From the NCBI GenBank assembly GCA_000969725.1, contig JXSR01S042090.1: 20,061 bases of DNA; one strand, given 5' to 3'. Positions 9,292 through 20,061 of this stretch are shown piece after piece. The stretch is from Ophiothrix spiculata (taxonomy: Eukaryota > Echinodermata > Ophiuroidea > Amphilepidida > Ophiotrichidae). The notes beneath the pieces are model-generated. The model worked only from the letters and a program-made list of their open reading frames with translations, searched no databases and had not been told where the DNA came from. Made by a program: the position numbers and the translations under genes. Each line of letters opens with the position of its first letter. Positions within the stretch are counted from its first letter, which is position 1.

Positions 9292-9494
9292 CAGTGTTCC
9301 CGCTAAGGTTTTTGAGCTTGCGCCACTTAGAGCAATTATGACAAAGTTGAAGAGGTGCTTATGCCAAAATCATGAGCTGATGCTGACAATAGGCCATGAA
9401 AGGAATCTTCTTTACACATATTTAGAAACATGTTGTGCCAATTTTCCTGACTCTTGCGCCAATGGCACGCCATACGGCCTTAGCAGGAACACTG
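9292..9494. mobile_element. 203-bp hAT-like miniature element, copy 1
   Basis: The left end CAGTGTTCCCGCTAAGG is mirrored by the right end CCTTAGCAGGAACACTG, a 17-bp inverted repeat with one mismatch. GTCCGTAA (9284-9291) and ACCCGTAA (9495-9502) match at 6 of 8 positions and look like an aged 8-bp target duplication. Same family as 14949-15159: shared TTTTTGAGCTTGCGCCA at the left and GCGCCAATGG/CGCCATAC-like sequence at the right. No transposase; the open frame across it is incidental. Confidence 0.8.
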
Positions 9495-9694
9495 ACCCGT
9501 AATGCTTTTCATTAATTGAGAACCAATCCTTGTCGAAGGTGGATTAATGATTTTTAGTATCCATCATGGCACAAAATGTCCAGCCAACAGGGGCCAAAAA
9601 ACATCCAATCCCACAGGTTATCAATGAAAATCCCACAGGACCAACACCAAATCCCATTAGGGACCAAGTACACTTTAGGTCCCAACCAAAATTT

Positions 9695-9790
9695 TAGGAT
9701 TAGGGTTAAGGGTTAGGGTATGTGTAAGTTAGGGTTAGGTCATGGTGATTGAGTTAGGGTTGGGTCATGGTTTAGTGAGTTAGGGTCAAG
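9695..9790. repeat. Degenerate TTAGGG-like repeats
   Basis: Many GTTAGGG and TTAGGGTT words occur within about 95 bp, interrupted by GTCATGG and GAGTTAGGG variants. It resembles an interstitial telomere-like simple repeat. TTAGGG is the usual metazoan telomere unit, but this copy is internal and decayed. Confidence 0.6.
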
Positions 9791-9859
9791 TTTTTGATGG
9801 AAACTATACTTCTCCCATCAGTAATAAACATTTAGAAAGAATTAACTAATTGATAAGAC

Positions 9860-10075
9860 CAGGGGTGTCGGAACCATACAGGCCATGCAGGCTTTTGCCG
9901 CCACAACACTTTTCAGCCAGAAAAAAGAAAAATTTCAAATTTGATGTGTTAATTTTAGTCCTAGCATGAATAACCAGAACATAGTGCTATAAAAATGTGC
10001 TTTTAGTAACTGTTGTTATGTGGGCAAAACTTATTTCATTATTTTTGATAACCAAGTGGCCGTCCGACGCCCCTG
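9860..10075. mobile_element. 216-bp hAT-like miniature element with 8-bp target duplication
   Basis: The left end CAGGGGTGTCGGAACC and the right end GTCCGACGCCCCTG are inverted repeats. GATAAGAC (9852-9859) and GATAAGAT (10076-10083) match at 7 of 8 positions. This is the hAT signature of CAG...CTG ends and 8-bp duplications. The AT-rich interior has no transposase. Confidence 0.8.
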
Positions 10076-10083
10076 GATAAGAT

Positions 10084-13000
10084 CATCTATATATAAAATA
10101 ATTATCTATCTAACTTACATAGCAAATGCAACGGATACCAAAATACTGGTACCAATCAAAATTATTATAAATTTCATTCATGCATCGTGTCTTCCTGCAA
10201 TATTCTGTACAAAATAAAAAATCCTTACATACAACATAAATAAACCATTGCGCTAAAATAATATTTCGAAAAAAAAAAATATTTCGCCCACATTCCATTG
10301 ATAATTCAGCTCTTTGCAATCTGGCAAGCATTATTTAATTCAAATAAAATCATACATAATTATATAACAATTTATTTTTTGGTGGGAGGCATCATTCAAA
10401 AATTCATGTGTGGAAAAATAGGAATGGTTCATTAATTTGCGGGGGTGGTTAGGTCAAAGTTCAAACCATCTGACATTGCAGTATATCTATTATTTACACA
10501 ATCTAGCGGTCACTTTGCAGCATCAGAGAAATGAATATGTGATACAATCAAGGTAAATGAGGCATGTGTCGATCATTTTTTCAGTTTGAATTTTCATTAC
10601 AACCTACTAGGGCATTTAAAATGCTCCATTTTGATCTAAATCCATTCACAATTTGTCATCTGGTTCAAAAAAAAAATTGTTTCGAAATTCTAATGAATTG
10701 CATCTCTAGAATAGGATGACCAATCACAGTTGGTCGTGGTTCCAAAGATACATTGAACTTGTATAACAATGAAAATAATAAAAATTTTCTACCTTCAATG
10801 CCCTGTAACTAAAAATTTCCAACATCTGGCTCATTCCCCTTGGTCGTGTCACACATTATTACATTTACCATCAACTTATAATTACATATTTAAACAATTA
10901 AGAAATAAGGCTATAAAATAAAGTACTGATGCTAATACTACTGATCATTGAGGACAGTTTCTTTGAAAGTTCTGTTTTGGTAATACCCATATTTCAGCTC
11001 TGAATTTTATACCAGTGAAGTAACTTGGGGTTTGAGTACTCATAGTTTTAAAATGTGAATACAGATGACATGGTTTTTTTCTGAATGTATTGGTACAAAT
11101 GTGTACTGTACGAGTGGTATTTTTCGTGCTACATTTATTTTCGCGCTACTCACGCACATTTGTCACTATGAATTTATCATGAAAAATAGTATATATATAC
11201 CATGCACGTTCAAAAATTTCACATGCGCAAAAAATAAAATGAGAAAAATGATTCAAAATTAGGTGGGTGCGAAAAAAATCTCTCGTGTGAAATTATTCCA
11301 ATTTCCAGTTCTTGCTGAAGAAATTTGAAGGAGTATACAAATCACTGCCAATAGGGTGGCGTAAAACCAGTCAAAAAGTTTCCGTCAATTGAATTTAACA
11401 ATAAGTTTAAGTGCCCATTATTATTAGTATGCTTTATGCAAACTGTTTTGTTAACCCTTCAAATGATTTTCCATCAATATATATTTGTTTCTGGATTTTG
11501 TAAATGAAATTTTCGAATGTAACAGGTCATTGCTTTTTAATCTAAGCACAATATTCAATTAACTGAACATAACAATGGTACGAGTCACTCTTGATCATGA
11601 AACTGCTGTGAAAGAATTGCATAATAAATATCAAAAATGCTATACGACAACTTGGTTGATTAAGCATTCACAGAAATACTCAGATTAACACTTCAAACTC
11701 CAAACTCGATTTAGTTTGGTTGTAAAATCACACTTTTACTACATCTAAAATGGTTCAAATGCAAGAAAATCTACACTGATTAAAAGACTACAAATGATAA
11801 AAGACATAATAACTGAAGCAAGACTCTATGCACAAATCTGGTCTGAAGATGTGTAAAAATTTGTTTATTTAAAATGCTGTTTTTTCAAAACGATAATTTT
11901 GCAATTTTTGATTTGAGTGGCGTCCTCAATCCATGATGGCCTTCCACAGACCGGCGTCCTACATCATATCCCGATTTCCATACCAGTATCCTACTGTCGC
12001 TATAGACACTACTGAACACGAGAGCACAGTTTGCGCATAAAAGAAAATGCACATGCAATCTATGCGTCACATGACGATTTATTTGGTCTGCCGAGCGATC
12101 GGGCCTGTCGGATTTGTTTCCAAACAAATCCTAAGGAACAATAACAAGTTGATGGCAGTGAGAAACGCTTCTTGATTTTGAATTTCTTTGGTTTGGATAT
12201 ACCGTCTTAAGATTTGTTTACTGGCTTCCTACAACCATGTTTTTTTTCTCTGATTAAGCTATGCCACACGTTCATCACTCATTGAGCAGCGATCAGCAAA
12301 TTGAATTTCTTCTTTTTTATTTGTATGAAGAAACAAACCTCACAAATTTCAAAAACTTGTGCAACTACAAATGGTCTGCAAACACCATAAGAATCTAAAA
12401 CATAAAAGTATTAAAAGCCTTTCTTGTTTTGTATAAAACTATGATTAAAAATTGATTTTGGAGACTTGCGCAAAGAATCTTGCTCAGGACGGTAAAGTGA
12501 ATACAGCTTGCCGAGTTGTCAATAATATTAACATCTTACGCTACTAAAAGTACAAAACAGATAAACTTTTCTGCAAGATTTGCTTGCTTGCATCAAAGTT
12601 AACAACAACTCCAACAAATTTGGTCTTAAACTTGAGATAACTATAGTTTATATAAGAAGCCAGCCATCCTTATACTTTTATCGATGTGTAGCTTGCAATG
12701 GAACAAGGTAGGACCCCCAAATGTGACACAAGGATAAGCTCAAAACCTATATTGCTAAAATGCAATACTTTGTAGAATTTTGCTTATACATCTGCAAGAT
12801 ATGTGCCATAGTTTGAACCAAAAATCTTGACACACCAGTATTTAGAAAAATATGGATATTTCAAAATTCAGAAATATATACCCATGTGACGCTTTGCTTG
12901 TTCATGTTTCTCTAATGAATTTTTTTTGCCATAAAGTTAATGAATAAACCTGCTGTTTCCACATCAAGTGGATAAGAACTTCTTAGGGTTAGAATACAAA

Positions 13001-13390
13001 CTGCTATAAGAATGTCAACAATAACATGGATCATCTTGATATTTACAAGTCATTTGAATAATGTAATGCCAATTATATACCAGTCATACCCTTACTTGGC
13101 TGGTTCCAGAAGGGCCTTCCATCTGACCCAATCAAATACCAATTCTACACGAATAACTCCCCCCTCCCCCTTAGCTACACCCTTATTCAATGAATACAAC
13201 ATACGGTAGGGGAAATTACAAAGAACAAATATGGCAAACATTCATGAAAACAATCAGATTTAGTTAGGCACAAATTTAGGCAATGATCACACAGTTTAGT
13301 AATTCTCTGATATAACATCGATGTATACATCTGTTTACTTTGTCATGGCAGTGGTACCAGATTTAAGCCTTACAAAATTAATTGTTTAAT
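10084..13390. other. Long AT-rich stretch, no gene recognised
   Basis: About 3.3 kb with no convincing exon, RNA gene or mobile element on either strand. The more GC-rich patch 11930-12125 has a 10-bp-arm palindrome, GGATTTGTTT/AAACAAATCC (12110-12131). Open frames here are short and unconvincing. It could be distal 3' UTR, intergenic DNA or an intron of an unseen gene. Confidence 0.5.
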
Positions 13391-13779
13391 TATACTCTAT
13401 AAACCTTGAAGTATGCAACAAGCAATCAGACTCTGTTACAAGATCCAAAGAATTTCCCTTGTATTCTTCAACATTGTGAACTGTTGTTTTTGAATTGTGT
13501 AAGAGACTAGCAATGATTGATTGGGATTGATTAAGATCAAATCACTGCATATTAATACATTTGGTATGTAAATCTTTCATGATTTTGGTATTATTTTTGG
13601 TTAATTTTGTTGCTACTTCATGGACAAATCATGAAGATAAGTTCATTTGAATATTCAACATGATTGGGTACGTTGTTATGATTTGAAAAGTAAAGACTAA
13701 TTTCCTTACGCGTATGGTCATATTGGTTAATGAGCGTTAATAGGCTGCTTGTTGCATACTTCAAGATTTACAGAGTATA
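13391..13779. mobile_element. 389-bp element with 34-bp inverted ends
   Basis: Left arm 13391-13424 and right arm 13746-13779 are inverted repeats with two mismatches in 34 bp, sharing CTTGAAGTATGCAACAAGCA. Both outer ends begin TATACTC, so a TA target duplication as made by Tc1/mariner-type elements is possible. The AT-rich interior has no coding signal. Confidence 0.8.
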
Positions 13780-13783
13780 GAAT

Positions 13784-14043
13784 CAGTGTTCCCTCTTGGA
13801 AGATTTTTGGCCCTGCGCCAAATGATCATTTTAAAGACGATGTCATAAAATCAATGATTCACGATCAAAGGTTACCGACAGTCAAGGCGGCTGAAACATG
13901 AGCCAAGAATTTTGACAAAAAAATGAATCATGGAATAAATTAACGTTGTGAAACTAGTACCATCTTTTTTGTTTTCTTTTGGGGAGTTTTTTTAAGCTGC
14001 TGCGCCGATCTCGCGACATTATACAGTGTAAGCGGAAACACTG
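13784..14043. mobile_element. 260-bp hAT-like miniature element
   Basis: Starts CAGTGTTCCCTCTT and ends GTAAGCGGAAACACTG, i.e. inverted termini CAGTGTT(C/T)CC. Sub-terminal CTGCGCCAAAT on the left is echoed by GCTGCGCCGAT on the right. The ends resemble those at 9292 and 14949 but the interior differs, and I cannot see an 8-bp target duplication. It starts 4 bp after the end of the 13391-13779 element. Confidence 0.6.
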
Positions 14044-14940
14044 ATTGAAGTAACTAGTAAAAAGAAAAATAAGGTGGATAAGTTTGCTTTTTTTCTTTTT
14101 CTATATTATTATCACTTTCCCCTGCTTGTAATAAAGTAAAAAAATTTATAGATGGTGGAAAAAATAGTGTTAGCCCGGTTATGCCGATCAAATAATTTTT
14201 AGGTCTTGATTACATACAGCACAGGAATAAAATCTAAGCTTTGCCCACCTGCCATGACCAAATGTAAACCAAAGTATACATGATATAGCACCCTTGCAAC
14301 TGACAGTAAAATGCATACACTCAATTTAAAAGGCACCAATAGTTCCTTAAATTAGTTAACACCAAGACATGAACAGATCGATCAATCAATCGATCAATAT
14401 TCTGTCCTGGCACAATATTCTCCCCATAATTAGTACATACAATGAGAAAAAATAAATTATTTATTTTCACAAATCTTGTGATTCATATAATACATATACT
14501 TACAAAAAAAGGCATAATTAATTGACAATTTTACCTAACACAAAACATTTTTAGCTTTGAATCCAAGCTAATTTATAGCACTCATTTTTGTTTATTATGT
14601 AAAATATATACATATAATACATGGTTTGGTTACGCATAGTTATGGTTTTGTGGTGCACTGTGCAATATGCTTTGGCATGTGCAGAAAATTTATACAGTTT
14701 TTTTTACATTCGATATTCAATGATCAATTCTTCATACAAAAAATACTTTTCACATTACTGATCCCATCCATGTGGGTTATAAAAAAATAGAAATAAAACC
14801 ACCTCAAATTCATTTCCATCATCTGTATCCAACCTTGTCCGTTTGAACTATGTACCATCAATGAAAATGAGTACTTTTAGTTTAAGTCCTTTCAAGCAAA
14901 ATATGCAACCCAAGTAGTCGGCACTGTTGTTTAATGCATA
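14044..14940. other. Intergenic, no gene seen
   Basis: AT-rich sequence without a coding-like frame or clear repeat, apart from a small palindrome around 14375 (GATCGATCAATCAATCGATC). Confidence 0.5.
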
Positions 14941-14948
14941 CTCTACAG

Positions 14949-15159
14949 CAGTGTTCCCACTAAGGTTTTTGAGCTTGCGCCAATTCGACTGAAGTTGAAG
15001 AGGTTGCGCCAATTCGACTAAAGTTGAAGAGGAGAGCTTGCGCCAATATCCCTAGCCAAAGCCAACATTTTTGTTTAAGAAACAAGAAAAGAGCCTTCTC
15101 ACCCAATTTCCCCAGCTCCTGTACCAATGGTGCGCCATACAACCTTGGCAGGAACACTG
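14949..15159. mobile_element. 211-bp hAT-like miniature element, copy 2
   Basis: The left end CAGTGTTCCCACTAAGG and the right end CCTTGGCAGGAACACTG form inverted repeats. The flanks CTCTACAG (14941-14948) and CTCAACAG (15160-15167) match at 7 of 8 positions, fitting the 8-bp duplication made by hAT transposases. The left 34 bp differ from copy 1 (9292) at one position. Inside, a 29-bp unit starting TTGCGCCAATTCGACT is repeated at 14975-15003 and 15004-15032. Confidence 0.82.
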
Positions 15160-15323
15160 CTCAACAGCATTTTCCATGCAAACAATTACTTTATGGAATC
15201 TTGCATGTGAATGTATCTAGACCATTCTTATGATTGGCATATTCCATTCCGTGGAACATCGGGACTTGGAACAAAATGGCGTCATGTGATGTATTGCGTC
15301 TGACTAGCAAATATGTATGGAAT

Positions 15324-15514
15324 TAGGCGATTGTCTTTTGAGGCGAGCGTGAGTGATCACTTGCAACCACTCACCTAAAATGAATCTGTGGAGAGGTATT
15401 TATCACTCACCTACATTTGGTATAATAAAAATGCAAGTGATTAAAATCGCTCACCAACTGCTCACCTGATAACTGAGTGTTTTGTCACTTGCAATAATCA
15501 AAAAATGAAGCCTG
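15324..15514. mobile_element. Decayed relative of the 19681-19881 element
   Basis: The order of motifs matches 19681-19881: TTTTGAGGCG near the left end, (A/G)GCG(T/A)G, repeated CTCACCT where the other has CACACCT, CACCTAAAAT, GGTA(A/T)AAT, and a right end AATGAAGCCTG. The left end (TTAGGCGATTG) is mutated relative to CAGGCCTTG and I see no clear target duplication. No coding capacity. Confidence 0.55.
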
Positions 15515-15774
15515 CTATCAATCACAATGTATCACATAACACAATTATTGTCCTCATTTTGAGTTCCAATATTTCATTTGTGATGAAAATGCCATGGTCT
15601 ATAATAGGCACTTGTTTATGAAAATAAAACAAATATCACACGTAATTTCTTGAAATATGACGTAACATTATGTTTAGAGTACATAACCCAAAAATAACAT
15701 AAAGTAAATCTAATAAAGCAAAATTAAGTTTGGTCCAATTTAATTTCAAAAGTTTCATTGTGCCATAGTGCATG

Positions 15775-15814
15775 CATGCTGGCAATTGATGATGCATGCT
15801 GGCAATTGATGATG
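15775..15814. repeat. 20-bp tandem repeat, two exact copies
   Basis: CATGCTGGCAATTGATGATG occurs twice back to back (15775-15794 and 15795-15814). Decayed versions (GCATGTTGCATG, GCATGCTGGTAG, GCTTACAGATGCT) continue to about 15915, so this is the best-preserved part of an older array. Confidence 0.8.
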
Positions 15815-16809
15815 CATGTTGCATGTTTGCAGTAGTTAATGCATGCTGGTAGTTACTAGTGCACACACAAGCTTACAGATGCTCGCCGTTTTTAATGCAC
15901 GCTTACAGATGCTGACAGACTTTCATGATCGATGAAGCACTCTTGTGGTTGCAGATGCCTGCTAGAGTTTGCAAAACTTTACTTGAATAAAGATGCAACT
16001 TAAAAAGTAACCCAACTTCGTTGTAGCCATTTCTTAGCTTCCTTGTAAAACTTTAGTTTAGAGGAATATAGACAGTAAAACCTGCACATCCTCTCCATAC
16101 ACATGTTAAGAAATACACCATTCTTGTCCTTTTTACACTCAAAATATAAAACTAGGTGTTTAAAAAGAGGATAAGATTCTTACAAACAAGCCAGAAAATT
16201 TGGTCACAACATGCTAAAAGGTTAACTATAATCTGTACTGAATGACGGACTTAACGGTTAAGTCTTTACAAAGAGCTACGGTTATATGATCACAAATATC
16301 TGATCACTGTTGCTATGAAAGCAAAGGGGTTTCAAATTGAACATATCTTGAAACTTTTTCACTAGTTTGTGAAACTCTTGTTTCTACAGTAGAGGTATCA
16401 TAAATGGTTAAGAGTCTAAAATGTGTAAAAATAGTGAGTCATAAAATCTATTTGATGTTCACAAAAAGCATAAAAAGAAGTTTGTCATCATTTAAATGAC
16501 AATCAATAATAAGCAATTGTCCTGCAAATTGCATTGACTGTTCATCGTTTTGAAAATAGCACAAGACGGGTTTTAATGCAGCCATTTTAAAACTGATTAT
16601 CATTACACGTCAGCTGAACATTTCGGCAGCAATTTTGTTCGTAATCAGTACTTTAGAACTGTTCCGTTCTTAAATATTTGGTCCCATGCTGTTCATGTCA
16701 GCAGCACTACCGTTCTCCATTCCATTCTTCGAAGCGCTGCATAGCCTTCCGTCTCTGCACGACTATACACTGACAGTGCATTCATGCATGCGATATGTAT
16801 AAAAACCAA

Positions 16810-16879
16810 CTCTTACACAGCCTGGCAATCAGTTATAAAAAACATTTTGATTGGCTTGGTTTTATGTTTTGTGTAAGAG
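16810..16879. repeat. Short inverted repeat (hairpin)
   Basis: CTCTTACACA (16810-16819) is repeated in inverted form as TGTGTAAGAG (16870-16879). Inside, the left arm GGCAATCA and the right arm TGATTGGC-like sequence (16847-16855) also partly pair. It could be a decayed miniature element or a UTR stem-loop. Confidence 0.5.
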
Positions 16880-16988
16880 ATAAGGTCACTTTGTGAAAAG
16901 GTTTCCATAATGAAAATCTTTCGAGGTGTCCGCAGGTTTCCAGCACCATTCAGAGGTTCAGACTATAAAGTCTTGGCAGTAGTTCAGC

Positions 16989-17063
16989 GAGTCCAACCAC
17001 CCCTCCATAGGGAGTGGTTTATTCATGAGTCCAACCACCCCTCCATAGGAGTGGTTTAGTCAT
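16989..17063 (-). repeat. 38-bp tandem duplication just after the FGFR stop
   Basis: Two copies of a 37-38-bp unit (16989-17026 and 17027-17063) differ by one deleted G and one T/G change. Each contains AACCACCCCTCC and AGTGGTT, which can pair as a hairpin. The block begins 8 nt downstream of the stop codon, so it should lie in the mRNA 3' UTR. The 16989-17026 copy contains AATAAA in mRNA sense (17023-17018). Confidence 0.8.
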
Positions 17064-17070
17064 GCCATGA

Positions 17071-20051
<2,981 letters not shown>

Positions 20052-20061
20052 TTAATTTCAT

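Larger units (their letters stand above)
15515..17070 (-). other. Probable FGFR 3' UTR and flank, no other gene seen
   Basis: AT-rich sequence downstream of the FGFR stop, probably partly 3' UTR. The transcript end cannot be fixed. Visible structure is limited to the 38-bp duplication, an IR at 16810-16879, an 8-bp-arm palindrome GACTTAACGGTTAAGTC near 16248, and a 20-bp tandem repeat at 15775-15814. No open frame here looks coding. Confidence 0.45.

Noticed and set aside
9212-9502. 96-codon plus-strand gene
   Set aside because: Most of the frame is the hAT-like miniature element 9292-9494, whose other copy does not keep the frame.
11885-12127. Minus-strand gene
   Set aside because: The 80-codon frame has no recognisable domain, no clear splice sites and no context; only its higher GC content stands out.
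17018-17023. Real poly(A) signal for FGFR (AATAAA on the minus strand)
   Set aside because: It lies about 50 nt after the stop, within a tandem duplication, and only one unit carries it; there is no supporting downstream element, so it is noted but not called.

Overview
The window is AT-rich, intron-containing metazoan DNA with a very high load of small transposable elements. The only gene I can identify with confidence is the 3' end of a fibroblast growth factor receptor (FGFR) family receptor tyrosine kinase on the minus strand (20030 down to 17071). Four consecutive coding exons with clean GT/AG splice sites encode the C-lobe of the kinase from the catalytic loop (HRDLAARN) to a stop codon. 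The 5' part of the gene lies beyond the right edge. The deep FGFR similarity, the exon phases, the frequent AGGCCTA-type words and the many short DNA transposons suggest an invertebrate deuterostome, perhaps an echinoderm or hemichordate. The species group is inference only.

Layout. 1-1100 is mostly unassigned, with a C15 tract, a Lys/Ser-rich ORF of doubtful status and a hairpin. 1300-2900 holds a CG-alternating tract, an inverted-repeat element (1397-1699), a tRNA-derived SINE interrupted by a ~256-bp palindromic fold-back, and another inverted-repeat element (2637-2896). 2950-3665 carries a scattered degenerate repeat with core CTCACCGAATGACCCC, and 4321-4600 a second degenerate array with core GGCTGCCCCTTGCCAACAG. 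5016-6100 is a cluster: a ~410-bp terminal-inverted-repeat element, a 258-bp element with 38-bp inverted ends 12 bp further on, then a frameshifted 3' remnant of a non-LTR retrotransposon. 6378-10075 contains more small elements, including a 271-bp fold-back with a nearly perfect 69-nt core hairpin, two hAT-like elements with 8-bp target duplications, and TTAGGG-like degenerate repeats. 10084-13390 shows nothing I can assign. 13391-15514 has four more miniature elements. 15515-17070 is AT-rich with short tandem and inverted repeats and probably includes FGFR 3' UTR. From 17071 to the right edge are the FGFR exons and introns, two of which carry repeat copies related to copies elsewhere in the window.

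The receptor keeps the catalytic-loop, DFG, APE and YLDL (PLC-gamma docking) motifs. It differs from vertebrate FGFRs as I remember them: Cys instead of Ala just before DFG, Phe in place of the first activation-loop tyrosine, one 209-nt exon where vertebrates have two (71 + 138 nt), and a short tail ending ESTV, a class I PDZ-ligand pattern. I found no operon-like system, CRISPR array or new multi-gene system. The novelty here lies in the receptor's sequence features and in the nested, related miniature transposons.
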